This document shows, piece after piece, positions 15,734-25,337 of a DNA stretch of 64,000 nt. Positions within the stretch are counted from its first letter, which is position 1. Each line of letters starts with the position of its first letter. The position numbers and the translations under genes were made by a program. The DNA is taken from positions 45,430 through 109,429 of the forward strand of contig CAMPVQ010000002.1 of the NCBI GenBank assembly GCA_946997535.1, read 5' to 3'. Below the pieces are notes generated by a model that was not told the origin of the DNA, did no database searches, and saw only the letters and a list, made by a program, of their open reading frames with translations. This stretch comes from an uncultured Candidatus Saccharibacteria bacterium (GTDB taxonomy: Bacteria > Patescibacteriota > Saccharimonadia > Saccharimonadales > Saccharimonadaceae).

Positions 15734-16483
15734 ATGAAGTTAAACGAGTCAGATCTTACCAACTTCGACCTCTATCGTAGCGACGACATCAAGCCCGAGC
15801 TCAAGTCCGCCATGGCGCTGACGGCGCTGGATATTCTCAATAAGCTGCCATGCGGAGAAAAGCGGCCCGGCAATAAGCAAAAACCAGCCGAAGATGCCGA
15901 TATGAACAAGTTTTATCTGCGCAATAAATACTTTAGGCGGCCCGGTATCAACAACGCCGAAAACGAAGCAGACGAAATAAAAGTCTACAACAAAACTCTT
16001 CTTCGTGACCTAACTAACACCACAATACAACACGGTCCGTACGGCATCTACGTCACCGGCGGCGACTTACATTGCCTGTACACTGGCAGCGACATCTCAT
16101 TTAAACCCAAAGATGGCGCCAAGATTTCTAGCGTTATTGAGGTAGACCACGTAGTGCCACTAGAGGATGTCTGGCGTAGCGACCGCGGACTTAGCCCGCA
16201 AGCGCGGCACGAACTTTTTGGCAACGAGCTAGAAGTACAGGCTGTTGCGAAAATCGCCAACCGAAAAAAGGGGGCGGGCACCTTTGAGAAGTGGCCAATA
16301 ATGAGACGCCAAAATTCTAGCTGCAATAGCGATAGCTATAACCATAAAAAATTTAACAAGCTCTATTTGGCGCAGTACGCCGTCCGTCAAGTAGTCATTA
16401 AAGACCTGTACGGCCTGCGTGTCAGCCCCAAGGAACGCGATTCGCTCAAAAACGTACTCACTCGCGCCGCCAAGCAGGCCTAA
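15734..16483 (+). CDS. HNH-family endonuclease, DUF1524-like
   Basis: About 249 aa. The nuclease core is YTGSDISF, then IEVDHVVPLEDVW, LFGNELEVQAVAKIANRKKG, as in the DUF1524/HNH (GmrSD C-terminal-like) group: VDHVVPL supplies the first catalytic His and N-x-L...N-x-x-K the rest of the beta-beta-alpha metal site. It should cut DNA. The start at 15734 replaces a longer open frame because the promoter lies immediately upstream. It is a paralogue of 16955-17695; the two share the N-terminal layout and the core. Host defence, competence or phage-related use are all possible. No export signal. Confidence 0.8.
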   Translation: MKLNESDLTNFDLYRSDDIKPELKSAMALTALDILNKLPCGEKRPGNKQKPAEDADMNKFYLRNKYFRRPGINNAENEADEIKVYNKTLLRDLTNTTIQHGPYGIYVTGGDLHCLYTGSDISFKPKDGAKISSVIEVDHVVPLEDVWRSDRGLSPQARHELFGNELEVQAVAKIANRKKGAGTFEKWPIMRRQNSSCNSDSYNHKKFNKLYLAQYAVRQVVIKDLYGLRVSPKERDSLKNVLTRAAKQA

Positions 16484-16488
16484 CGCCC

Positions 16489-16818
16489 TCATTTAGCCGC
16501 TTCGGCACTGCCAGTGACGCCGTATTTATCCGCAAAATACTTGTCCACCTCGGCGGCAGTATGAGTGCGCCCCGCAGCAATGCCATCCACGCCGCGCTGA
16601 ACTTCGGCGTCCAGCTCCTCACGAGACAAGTCGCTCAGCGCCACCGGCTTACGCACTGGTAACCGCGGCTCAAAGGGTAAACCCTGCTGCAACACCACCT
16701 GACTGTAGAACATCTGAATAGCACTCGACGGCGAAATCCCCAGCCGCCCCAAAATCTGCTCGGCGTCTGTTTTTAAACCGGTATCAATTCTTGCGTAAAC
16801 TGCGTTTGTGTTAGCCAT
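16489..16818 (-). CDS. RelB/DinJ-type antitoxin without an adjacent toxin
   Basis: A 109 aa protein. The N-terminus has the ribbon-helix-helix pattern of RelB/DinJ antitoxins (VYARIDTGLKTDAEQILGRLGIS, then SSAIQMFYSQVVLQQGLPFEP). The acidic C-terminus fits a toxin-binding tail. AGGAGACATC precedes the ATG. A RelE/YafQ toxin would be expected next to it, but both neighbours are HNH nucleases. It converges on 15734-16483 and diverges from 16955-17695. It may be an orphan, or may control one of the nucleases; the second is speculation. Confidence 0.78.
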   Translation of the reverse strand: MANTNAVYARIDTGLKTDAEQILGRLGISPSSAIQMFYSQVVLQQGLPFEPRLPVRKPVALSDLSREELDAEVQRGVDGIAAGRTHTAAEVDKYFADKYGVTGSAEAAK

Positions 16819-16918
16819 GATGTCTCCTTTATGCTTTTATTTTACTAAAAATTACCCTCAAGCGCAAGCAATTGCAAAAATTTTCCAGCAGGGGAGCGCG
16901 TATGGGGAGGGGCTTACT

Positions 16919-16947
16919 TTGACAAATACAACTAAATGTGTTAGTAT
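16919..16947 (+). promoter_or_regulatory. Promoter of the second HNH gene
   Basis: TTGACA (16919-16924), 17 nt, TAGTAT (16942-16947); an overlapping TATAAT would need a 20-nt spacer. The ATG at 16955 is 7 nt from TAGTAT, so leaderless. Confidence 0.72.
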
Positions 16948-16954
16948 AATAAAG

Positions 16955-17695
16955 ATGAGATTGCGCCCTAACGACTTATACCGTAAACCCGAGCTGGCGT
17001 TTGGCCAGCTTGATAATGATAGCGCGCAATACCTCGCTAAAATCGCACTGCATGAGTTGCTTGGCCTCCACGTGAAGCCAAAAGCCAGCAAATCCAACTA
17101 CAACCGGCGGCATAGCTTTGACGAGTCTAACGACCACGACGCCGAAGCGTACAACCGCACCGAACGGCGGCAAGAAATTTTGCGACGCGACCTCGACAGC
17201 TACCAGCTCGACCGCCGCGGGCAGGTCAAGGCAGGGGAACTCGCCTGCCCGTACAGCGGTAAACACCTTGTAATGCCAACCTACTATGACATCGCACGCA
17301 GCGCTGATGTTGACCACGTGGTCGCCCTCAGCAACGCCTGGGTGACGGGCGCCAAAAACCTCACCCGTGCTAACCGCAACGAACTACTCAATCACCCGCT
17401 CGAATTACAGCTTGTCTCAAAACAAGCCAACACCGAAAAAGCTTCATCTGACGCCAGCCAGTGGTTGCCAGACAACGTCCCCTACCGGCTGCAGTACGTG
17501 GCGCGGCAAATTGCCGTCAAAAACATCTTTCACCTCTGGGTTACTGAACCTGAACGCGAAGCAATGCGCCGCGTCTTAAAACCAATGGCTGAGTCTGCCA
17601 TCCTCTACACAGAGCTACTCGCCGATGAAGCCAAGCGCCGCGAGCGAGTCGCCGCCGAGCGCGCCATGATTAAGAAAATCCGCCAAATACACTAA
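16955..17695 (+). CDS. HNH-family endonuclease, DUF1524-like
   Basis: About 246 aa. The core reads CPYSGKHL (about 110), ADVDHVVALSNAW, LTRANRNELLNHPLELQLVSKQANTEKASSDASQWLP. The C-P-Y-S-G-K segment, D-H pair and A-N-x-x-K segment fit DUF1524/HNH nucleases more closely than the upstream copy does. The N-terminus (MRLRPNDLYRKPEL) parallels the other copy. The C-terminal helix is very basic and may bind DNA. The start was set by the promoter 7 nt upstream; the frame is open further back but runs across the promoter. Confidence 0.82.
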   Translation: MRLRPNDLYRKPELAFGQLDNDSAQYLAKIALHELLGLHVKPKASKSNYNRRHSFDESNDHDAEAYNRTERRQEILRRDLDSYQLDRRGQVKAGELACPYSGKHLVMPTYYDIARSADVDHVVALSNAWVTGAKNLTRANRNELLNHPLELQLVSKQANTEKASSDASQWLPDNVPYRLQYVARQIAVKNIFHLWVTEPEREAMRRVLKPMAESAILYTELLADEAKRRERVAAERAMIKKIRQIH

Positions 17696-19131
17696 CGCAC
17701 TTAAGCTACTGCACGCGGCGTGTGGACGGTGATAGCAATGATAGCGATAGTCCAATAACCCGCGACAGCAAGCGGGCACGCTTAAAAAGTAGCACCCGCC
17801 AAAAACAGCCCGAAGGCGCGTGTCTGTGCCAACTTTACGCTTTCAAGACGTATGATTATACCTTTATGTTAATGTCGCACAATTTTTAGCACATCGCGCG
17901 CGACGATTACGCCACCTTAAATGGCTGAATGGCTAGCTAAGTAACTTTACTAGCACCAAGCTAAGCCCCAAGCCCATGGCGCGCAGGTATAACGTAGCCA
18001 CACATCACGTCATAACTTATGACAAGCCGTATCACCGCTACTCAAGCCGTAGCCCATAACAGCCAAGCAGAGGTGGGGCGGCGCACCACCCACCATAAAA
18101 CAAGCTAATTAACAGAGGTAGCAGCCAGTCAAGACGGCTAATAAGGAGGATTTTGGCAGGGGGTGCGGCCATAGTAGGGGGAGTTAAAATCGGGGGAGCT
18201 AGCGCAGACCGCAGCTTAACAGAGGTTACGCCAAAGACAGTCCGGCACGCGGGGCACTTGATGCGTCGCATTTTTATTTTTCATTTTTTCGCGGGGCAGT
18301 CTGAGCGCGCCGCCAGCGCTCACTTTACAGAGGTGGGGCGGCGCTATCGCCGCGTCCTGACTTGCGGGCTTTACGTCGCACAACGTATGTTTTACGTTTT
18401 TTAACGACTTTAAAGCGACGCGTACCACTGATAACTACATAATAAGCACCAAATCGTGGCGCCGCGGCTGGCTTTCACTAAAATGGGGAAAATAATTAAA
18501 TAATTATTTCTATGCCTAGCTTAATTAAATAATTCTCACCCGCAGCCCGTCGCCCACATATCAAATAATTATTTTATGGGTTATTTTCGGGACCAATTTT
18601 CGGGGGACTTTTGGCCGGTTTTCGACTCGCGACCGGTATCAATCTAGCGTCGGCCACCCACGAGTGCCAACGCTCAAATCGGGCAAATTAGGTAAATCAG
18701 CCAAATCCGGCGCGCTGCGGCATTTTTCTGTCAAGCGATTTTAATTAATTTAATTGCTAATATTACTACAATGACAGCACCATCGCGTCCGCCGCACCTC
18801 TGATAAATTTTGTCGTCAATATTTAATAATTAATTTTCACTATGCCTAGGGGCCTGCCCTGCAGGGATGCAAACGCTAGCCGCGAGGTGGCCGCCAAAGA
18901 TAAAGTTCATGCGACATATTCGCGAGATGCTGGCTAAATTACAGTGGTAGCGACATCAATTCGGCGCTGCGGCGCAGGAGTTTTCCACAGGCCGTTGCGC
19001 CACATACTACAACATAATAACGTCATGACGTCAAATAAATCACCTGTCCTGTCATTTGACATATTTGACATTTATGTCATAATATATTGTAATATTTTTT
19101 GCGACGTCACTCCCCCGCTCTATCTAATCGG
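17696..19131. other. Gene-poor 1.4 kb region with repeats and AT blocks
   Basis: I see no credible gene here. ORFs are short, without SD or promoter, and GC-shifted. What it holds: two copies of CAGAGGTGGGGCGGCGC (18068 and 18328) and further CAGAGGT at 18113 and 18220; AT-rich blocks of TAATTAAATAATTATT type (18490-18570, 18738-18760, 18816-18838), two of them beside TATGCCTAG (18511, 18841); one TTTTCCACA (18984); a perfect ACGTCATGACGT palindrome (19020-19031); and a plus-strand promoter-like TTGACA-17-TGTAAT (19067-19095). It could be a decayed element, an origin or a terminus. Nothing here decides between these. Confidence 0.5.
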
Positions 19132-20010
19132 CTACTTCCAAAACGCCTTGCCGGCGACGCGGCAATCCACATAAATTGGTTTAATATTATGTGTATCAAT
19201 GTAACGCACCATGGTTGCGATGTCGCTCGCCTCTGATTCTGGCTGGCGCGTAATTTGCGCCTTAAACGGATATTGGCGGCTGTCCACATAGAGCTCCACG
19301 TAGCGGGCCGCGCCCTTCGGCACAACCACCCGCCGCACGCTAATGCCACGCTTCACCAGCGCCGTCGCCGTCTGACCGACGAAGCTTAAGAACCCCGCCG
19401 GCGCGGCTACACCGTTAATCGACTTGGCACCACTGTTATCCTCAATGGTCAGCTGCGGGGCGCCGTAATAATTGTGCTGGAACACCACACCCTTGTCATC
19501 CACGAAATTGGTCTTGCCGTTCGCCGTCCACTGCGCCACGGGCGCGCGGAAGGAGAGCTTCGCCTGTGCCAGCATTAACCCCGCCGGCACCACATCCACA
19601 CTCAGCACCTCAGGCGCTTGCTGGCGTAAATAATTTAATAACACCGAATTGCGCCGCATAAAGCTGAACCGCTCAAGCGGGTTGGTCTGATAATAATCGT
19701 TAATCAATTTGAGGTAGCGCGCTTGGTCGGTGGCAGCCAGCCGCGCATCAGTCTGCACTCTCACCACTGAACCGGCGTACTGTGCAAGCAGCGCCAAGCC
19801 GAGCAGCACCAGCCCCACGACCACCATGAACAGCGCCGTCAATCGGCGTTGCACCGACTTGAGGTGCTGCAACCGCTGCCGCTCCAACTGCGCCGTCTTT
19901 TCGCTCTTAAAGCCCGTCAGCGTCACGCCGCGCGTATAAGCGGCGGCGTTAAAATCCGTCCGCGCCTCTCGCTCCGAGTGCTTCTCTTGCCCACGCCGAA
20001 AATTAAACAT
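19132..20010 (-). CDS. ftsQ: FtsQ/DivIB-like cell-division protein
   Basis: A 292 aa protein. The N-terminal 55 residues are basic and cytoplasmic, a single membrane helix follows at about 58-80 (ALFMVVVGLVLLGLALLAQ), and the rest is extracytoplasmic. FtsQ/DivIB has this topology, with a POTRA domain next to the membrane; here the segment VDVVPAGLMLAQAKLSFRAPVAQW would be its second half, followed by a VDDKGVVF strand typical of FtsQ. It is the last gene of the dcw operon, 17 nt after murG. The name rests on position and topology more than on strong sequence identity. Confidence 0.7.
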   Translation of the reverse strand: MFNFRRGQEKHSEREARTDFNAAAYTRGVTLTGFKSEKTAQLERQRLQHLKSVQRRLTALFMVVVGLVLLGLALLAQYAGSVVRVQTDARLAATDQARYLKLINDYYQTNPLERFSFMRRNSVLLNYLRQQAPEVLSVDVVPAGLMLAQAKLSFRAPVAQWTANGKTNFVDDKGVVFQHNYYGAPQLTIEDNSGAKSINGVAAPAGFLSFVGQTATALVKRGISVRRVVVPKGAARYVELYVDSRQYPFKAQITRQPESEASDIATMVRYIDTHNIKPIYVDCRVAGKAFWK

Positions 20011-20027
20011 AATCTAATTCTATTTTA

Positions 20028-21212
20028 TCACAATCTGCCGCCATTATAATGTACGTGCAGCTGCGTGGCGTCCAAAATCAGCCGCGCCATATCCTGCAAG
20101 GCGTGCGGTTTGGCATAGCCGCCCAATGCCTTAGCGAGCTGCTGCCGCCGGCCTTGGTCACGAATTAGCTCCGCCAGCGTCTTACCTAACAGTTTCGGTT
20201 GCTGCTCCACGTCGTGCTGCGCCAACACCACTGTTGCGCCCGCCTGCTCGTACACTTTGGCGTTCTTGGTCTGATGGTCGCCCGCCAGATATGGCGAAGG
20301 AATAATTACCGTTGCCACGCGAATTGCCGCCAGCTCCGCCATGGTCGTCGCGCCCGCGCGTGTCACCACCACGTCCGCCGCCTTCATGTAGTCGGCAATT
20401 TGCTCGGTAAACTCCAGCACCCGCACATGCCTACGCTCAGCATCACTTAAGTCCAGCGTCACTTTGCGCCCCTTGCCAATCAACATCGCCACGTCGGCAC
20501 CCTGCTTGATGAGCTGGCGGGCGTTCAAGGCCATCGCCACGTTAATTTCTTTCGCGCCCAAGCCACCACCCATTGATACCACGAGTAGTCGCGCTGGGTC
20601 AAAGCCTAGCTTCGCCTTCAACTCGCGCTGCGCCGACGCATTCACCGGCTTAATTTCAGGCCGCAACGGAATGCCAATGTACTTAGTGCGCGACTTCGGA
20701 TAACTCGGGTAATTCTCAACCGGCGCGCCCGTCCCAATCGCCCGCGCATAACGCGCCAGCACGCGGTTGGTTAGCCCCGGCACCGTGTCGCTGTCATGTA
20801 GCACCAGAGGTATGTGCAAGAGATGCGCCGCCAAGCCCACCGGCAAGCAGACGTAGCCACCCTTACAAAACACCACATCCGGCCGCAACCTGCGCAGCTT
20901 ACAATAGCTAGCCACAAAACCCGCGCCGATGTGAAACAAATCAACCAAGTTTGGTATGTGCGTGTGCACAATATGGTACAAACTAAACCAGCGATACCAC
21001 CACGGCAAATTAGCGTAGCGGCGCAGCTTGCCCGCCGGAATTACACTGGTCGGCACCGCCTTGCCCAGCAAACCGCGCGCCTGCTTGATAAACTTACGGT
21101 CACACCACACCGTGATGTCCGCCCGCGGATGCTCCCGCTTTATCTCCTTAATAACTGCGACGATTGGTGTAATATGGCCGCCGCTGCCGCCGCCCACGCA
21201 TAAAATCTTCAT
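20028..21212 (-). CDS. murG: MurG, lipid II synthase (GlcNAc transferase)
   Basis: About 394 aa. It transfers GlcNAc from UDP-GlcNAc to lipid I on the inner membrane face, giving lipid II. The N-terminal G-loop GGGSGGHITP follows the start, and the second Rossmann domain carries SMGGGLGAKEIN and the donor-site segment VVTRAGATTMAEL with HQTKNA. A long insertion (about 65-110) is slightly hydrophobic. I start it at ATG 21212 (GGAGGAGCGAG upstream) rather than 18 nt further back. It overlaps the end of ftsW by 65 nt, so the two are co-translated. mur ligases are absent from this cluster. Confidence 0.95.
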   Translation of the reverse strand: MKILCVGGGSGGHITPIVAVIKEIKREHPRADITVWCDRKFIKQARGLLGKAVPTSVIPAGKLRRYANLPWWYRWFSLYHIVHTHIPNLVDLFHIGAGFVASYCKLRRLRPDVVFCKGGYVCLPVGLAAHLLHIPLVLHDSDTVPGLTNRVLARYARAIGTGAPVENYPSYPKSRTKYIGIPLRPEIKPVNASAQRELKAKLGFDPARLLVVSMGGGLGAKEINVAMALNARQLIKQGADVAMLIGKGRKVTLDLSDAERRHVRVLEFTEQIADYMKAADVVVTRAGATTMAELAAIRVATVIIPSPYLAGDHQTKNAKVYEQAGATVVLAQHDVEQQPKLLGKTLAELIRDQGRRQQLAKALGGYAKPHALQDMARLILDATQLHVHYNGGRL

Positions 21213-22485
21213 CTCGCTCCTCCTCTCCATTGTTATGCACTCGCCGATAAGTGGTGTAGCGCGAAATATTCAGCACCATGCCCAGCACCAGCATAATAAA
21301 CACCAGCGACGTACCGCCGATTGACACCAGTGGCAAAGTAATGCCCGTCAGAGGTATCATGTGCGTCATCGCGCCAATGTTCATTAAAACGTGCGCCGCC
21401 AGCCAGCCGAAAATCCCGCCCAACACTAGCCGCAAATAATAATTCTCCAGATAATCAACCTTATGAATGATGACATAAAGCAGGCCCGCGAACAAGACAA
21501 TCAGCCCCACGCTGCCAATCCAGCCAATCATCTCGCCCCAAATGGCGAAAATCGAGTCGTTCACCGCCTCTGGCAGCCAGCCAAAGGCCTGCACCGACTT
21601 ACCAAGCCCGCGCCCGAACATGCCACCCGAGCCGAGCGCCAAAATTGCCTGATTAATGTGGTAATTCGTCTCCTCTGTACCACTACCAACGAATGTAAAA
21701 ATACGTTGCAAGCGGTGCGGCGCCACGATAATCGAAGCCACGCCCGCTACCAAAATAATCAGCGCCGCCGCCGAGACATATTTCCAGCGCATACCCGACA
21801 CCACCAACTCAATCAGCGTGATACCCACGAAGGCCACGCCCGTACCGAGGTCCTTTTGTAGCAGCACCACTACAAACATCACCAGCATTAGCATCACCAG
21901 TACCTGCCAAACCGTGTCCCAGCTGTTCAGTCGACCGCGCCGCGCCTCCGTTGCCAAAATATTAGCAGTAAACAGCACCGCGCCCAACTTTAATAGCTCC
22001 GCCGGCTGAAACGTACCAAGTGGCCCCAAGCGATACCAACGGCAAGCGCCCAAGGCGCACCGCGCAATTGGCACATGCAGTAGCCCTAGTAGTGGTAACG
22101 CCAGCGAAATCACCAGTGCCACCACAAACAGCCGCGCGCCGTAGCGGCGAAAGACATCGAGTGGCAAACGCGTCGCCGCAACAAACGCCACCACGCCAAC
22201 CGCAAGAAACGCCAGCTGCTTCAGCATGTACGCGTTCGACTGGTCGTTATTGCCGTGCGTGATAGCCGGCAAAATCGAGAACATCGCCACATAGCCAATT
22301 GTCGCCAGTAGCAACGTCAACAGCGCAATCCAGTAGTCGGGTCGGTGCCGACGCGTCAAATCCAGCCGTGGCACGCGGTCAGCCTTGCCGCCGCTCAGCA
22401 GTGTGCGCCAAAACCGCTGCAGCCAATCCAACCCAGCTGCAATCAGCGCGTCTGCCCCTATTTCTCTTGGTTTATTATTGTACAC
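21148..22485 (-). CDS. ftsW: FtsW/RodA-family SEDS glycosyltransferase
   Basis: A 445 aa polytopic protein of the SEDS family, which polymerises lipid II glycan strands in partnership with a class B PBP (encoded two genes upstream). About ten membrane helices. Family features include the GTFQPAELLKLG segment, QKDLGTG, and the C-terminal INIGAMTHMIPLTGITLPLVSIGGTSL region. It begins with GTG 22485 after AAGGGTCGG. A 60-residue cytoplasmic N-tail is longer than usual. The C-terminus (GRRQRRPYYTNRRSY) is very basic. Confidence 0.92.
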   Translation of the reverse strand: MYNNKPREIGADALIAAGLDWLQRFWRTLLSGGKADRVPRLDLTRRHRPDYWIALLTLLLATIGYVAMFSILPAITHGNNDQSNAYMLKQLAFLAVGVVAFVAATRLPLDVFRRYGARLFVVALVISLALPLLGLLHVPIARCALGACRWYRLGPLGTFQPAELLKLGAVLFTANILATEARRGRLNSWDTVWQVLVMLMLVMFVVVLLQKDLGTGVAFVGITLIELVVSGMRWKYVSAAALIILVAGVASIIVAPHRLQRIFTFVGSGTEETNYHINQAILALGSGGMFGRGLGKSVQAFGWLPEAVNDSIFAIWGEMIGWIGSVGLIVLFAGLLYVIIHKVDYLENYYLRLVLGGIFGWLAAHVLMNIGAMTHMIPLTGITLPLVSIGGTSLVFIMLVLGMVLNISRYTTYRRVHNNGEEERDEDFMRGRRQRRPYYTNRRSY

Positions 22486-22507
22486 CCGACCCTTAACTCA
22501 AATTAAT

Positions 22508-23551
22508 TTAATGCATTATATTGCCGCCAGCCAACGCCATCACGAGGCCAATCACGGCAAACACCACGCCAATCAGCCAAAAGCGCATGGTCACCTTAGT
22601 CTCTGGCCAGCCAATGGCCTCAAGGTGATGATGCACCGGCGCCGACAAGAAAATCTTCTTGCCATGGCGCAGCTTCTTTGACGTCAACTGAATAATCACC
22701 GAACCCGTCTCTAATACAAACACGATACCAATCACTGGCAAAATAAACAGCGTGTTGGTCAGCATCGCCACCACGGCTAATGAACAACCGAGTGAAAACG
22801 AGCCAACGTCACCCATAAAGAACCGTGCCGGATAGATATTGAACCAGAGGTAACTCACAAGCGCGCCCATGATGGTAAAGCAGAAACCCGCCAAACCGAA
22901 CTGGTGGTCAAGCAACGCAATCACAGCATAAGCACAGAACGAAATCGCCGCCAAGCCGCCCGACAAGCCATCCAGACCGTCGGAAATATTGACCGCATTA
23001 CCGGTAGCCACCACGACAAAGGCAAAGATGAGAATCATCCACGCTCCCACGTCCCACGCGCCGACAAACGGCACATGCACCGTGTGCACACCCAGCTTAG
23101 CCCAGAAGAACCAGCCGAGTACCAAGCCAATCAGTGTAATCAGCGCAAACTTCACTGGCGCACGCATACCCGCCACGCCCTTGCCGTGCGACCGGATATT
23201 AAAGACATCGTCAACCAGTCCAACCGCGCCGGCAGCTACTAACGCTACCAGAGGTAGCCACGTCTGTTCGCGCGACAAATTGCCGCACAGCGTGGTAATC
23301 ACCACAGCCAGCACAAAAATCAGGCCAGCCATCGTTGGGATGTGGCGGCGGTGCTTGGCGGCGTGTAGCTTCTCGTACACCTTGGCCTCCCCGCCCGACA
23401 TGGCGTCGTGGCGCATCTGCTTCCAGAACTTATACTTATACGCAAAGTAGGTATACAGTGGTGTCAGCAACATAGCCAACACAAACGAGCCTACCCCTAA
23501 GGTAAATATTTTGACTAGCGGGCCGACGAGGGCACGCAATACATCACTCAT
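22508..23551 (-). CDS. mraY: MraY, phospho-MurNAc-pentapeptide transferase
   Basis: A 347 aa membrane enzyme that moves phospho-MurNAc-pentapeptide from UDP onto undecaprenyl phosphate to make lipid I. Visible motifs: LVDDVFNIRSHGKG (the DD pair), NAVNISDGLDGLSGG, WFNIYPARFFMGDVGS, and near the C-terminus VHHHLEAIGWPETKV (the HHH motif). About ten helices. The ATG at 23551 overlaps the stop of the PBP gene by 4 nt, indicating translational coupling. Confidence 0.95.
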   Translation of the reverse strand: MSDVLRALVGPLVKIFTLGVGSFVLAMLLTPLYTYFAYKYKFWKQMRHDAMSGGEAKVYEKLHAAKHRRHIPTMAGLIFVLAVVITTLCGNLSREQTWLPLVALVAAGAVGLVDDVFNIRSHGKGVAGMRAPVKFALITLIGLVLGWFFWAKLGVHTVHVPFVGAWDVGAWMILIFAFVVVATGNAVNISDGLDGLSGGLAAISFCAYAVIALLDHQFGLAGFCFTIMGALVSYLWFNIYPARFFMGDVGSFSLGCSLAVVAMLTNTLFILPVIGIVFVLETGSVIIQLTSKKLRHGKKIFLSAPVHHHLEAIGWPETKVTMRFWLIGVVFAVIGLVMALAGGNIMH

Positions 23552-25311
23552 TTTGACACTCCTTGATATTGAATCATAAAATTACTCATCTTGTCGAAGA
23601 TTGGCTGGGCGGCTGCCGAACCGGCATAGCCACCGTTATGGGCGTCATCTACACGTACCATTATGGCATACTTTGGCACTTTTGTCTTGTCGGCGCCAAA
23701 GCCAATGTAAGTACCAGTGGTCAGAGTGTGAGAATACTTGCCCGTGGCTGGGTCAATCTTCTGCGCCGTGCCCGACTTGCCACCCACAAAGTAGCCGTTG
23801 TCGCGCAACTTACCCTTGGCGCCCAAGTAACGCGCCTGCTGTAACATGTCGCGCAAGTCGTACGAGTGCTGCGGCGCCAGCACGTTGCCCTGCAGTAGCT
23901 GCGGCTTCTGCTCGGTCAGCTTGCTCGTATTTAAGTCATACGAGCCAAGCACCACCGTCGGCTTGTAGTAATTACCGCCGTTAATCACCGCACTAAATGC
24001 CGAAATCACCTGAATCATCGTCAGCTGCTCGCCCTGCCCGAAGGTCATGTTGGCGTACAACACGCGCGGGCCGCGGTTCATGTCGGGCTTAAAAATCACG
24101 CTATCCGCCTCATGTGCCAGCTCAATGCCCGTCGGCTGGTTGAAGCGATAATTTTTCGTCAGATAGCCGTAGTACTTCTGTCGCCCCGCGAGGTTAATAC
24201 TACCACCACCCATCTGCTGCAGCACCCACACCGCACCAGTGTTCAGCGAGTACTCTAGCAAGTTCATCGGCGTCATCATCTTGCCGTCAATGTTACGCTC
24301 CACATTGCACATCTTGGCATCATCAACTTGCACACAACCAGTGTTAAGGAAGGTCGAACGCGGCGTAATTGCGCCCGAATCCAGCCCCGCGCCCACTGTA
24401 AATAGCTTCATCACCGAACCCGGCTCGTAGGCGTTCATCGTCACGTTGTTTTTATACACCGCCGGCGTGTCCACCTTGCGGTACTGCTCAGGATTGTAGC
24501 TCGGGAAGTTCGCCATCGCCAGCACCCGCCCCGTCTGTGGGTCCATCACTACCATGCTACCAGTGGTCGCTTTAGCGTCCTTCAGCCCCGCTGCTAGCGT
24601 CTCCTCCGCCTGCGACTGCACGTTGCGGTCGATACTCAACACAATATTTTCGCCGTCCTTCGCGGGGATACTGACATCATTTGTACCAATAGTCAGCGGC
24701 ACCTTACTGACATCCGTCACAGTCTTGAGCAAGCCTGCTTTGCCACCCAAGCGGCCGTCCAGCGCCTGCTCTACCCCATATTGACCTTTGCCGTCTGCGT
24801 TAACAAAGCCCAACGTCTGCGCCGCAAGCGCGCCCTCGGGGTACACGCGCTGGCTCGCCGGCTTCAAGCCGAGGCCAGAGAGCTTCTCCTTGCGAATCGC
24901 CTCCGCCTGCTGCTGCGTCAGCTCTTGCGCCAGCACCACATAACGGCGGTTCTTGTCACCCAACTTGCCCAGCGGGTCGTTCTTCTGCACCAACTTATCA
25001 CCCGCCACGCGGCGCACCAGTTCGCGCGCCTTGTTGGCATCCTTCACCTCTGAAGGGTCAGCAAACAAAGTGTACACCGTACGGTTCAACACCAGTGGCG
25101 CGATGTTGCCGTCTGTGTCACGCACATAAATCTGCCCTCGCACGGCAGGTAAAACTTGGCGGTCAGTCTGCATGTTATCCGCCTTAGTGAGATATTCTTT
25201 ATGCTTAATTACCTGAATGTAGAATAGCCGCACACTAAAAATCGCCAAAATAAAGAGTAGCAACCACGCTACTCGGCTCGCTCTCGTCTGGCTACCCCAC
25301 CATTGGTTCAT
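23548..25311 (-). CDS. Class B penicillin-binding protein (FtsI/Pbp2-like transpeptidase)
   Basis: A 587 aa protein. A short cytoplasmic N-tail and one membrane helix (about 14-32) lead into the PBP dimerisation domain and the transpeptidase domain. Active-site motifs: SVMK (EPGSVMKLFT, about 298), SLN (YSLNTGAVW) and KSG (GGKSGTAQKI, about 514). No PASTA domain follows. The start is leaderless: TATAAT ends 6 nt before ATG 25311, so the operon has an internal promoter here even though mraZ has its own. Most likely the division PBP by position, although RodA-type partners cannot be excluded. Confidence 0.92.
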   Translation of the reverse strand: MNQWWGSQTRASRVAWLLLFILAIFSVRLFYIQVIKHKEYLTKADNMQTDRQVLPAVRGQIYVRDTDGNIAPLVLNRTVYTLFADPSEVKDANKARELVRRVAGDKLVQKNDPLGKLGDKNRRYVVLAQELTQQQAEAIRKEKLSGLGLKPASQRVYPEGALAAQTLGFVNADGKGQYGVEQALDGRLGGKAGLLKTVTDVSKVPLTIGTNDVSIPAKDGENIVLSIDRNVQSQAEETLAAGLKDAKATTGSMVVMDPQTGRVLAMANFPSYNPEQYRKVDTPAVYKNNVTMNAYEPGSVMKLFTVGAGLDSGAITPRSTFLNTGCVQVDDAKMCNVERNIDGKMMTPMNLLEYSLNTGAVWVLQQMGGGSINLAGRQKYYGYLTKNYRFNQPTGIELAHEADSVIFKPDMNRGPRVLYANMTFGQGEQLTMIQVISAFSAVINGGNYYKPTVVLGSYDLNTSKLTEQKPQLLQGNVLAPQHSYDLRDMLQQARYLGAKGKLRDNGYFVGGKSGTAQKIDPATGKYSHTLTTGTYIGFGADKTKVPKYAIMVRVDDAHNGGYAGSAAAQPIFDKMSNFMIQYQGVSK

Positions 25312-25337
25312 ACTACAATTATACCATAAGCGGCGCG

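Noticed and set aside
18480..18990. Chromosomal origin
   Set aside because: AT-rich blocks and one TTTTCCACA are present, but there is no cluster of DnaA boxes and no dnaA or dnaN nearby.
19060..19105. dif site
   Set aside because: CATAATATATTGTAAT resembles half of a dif site, but the second arm does not fit the consensus.
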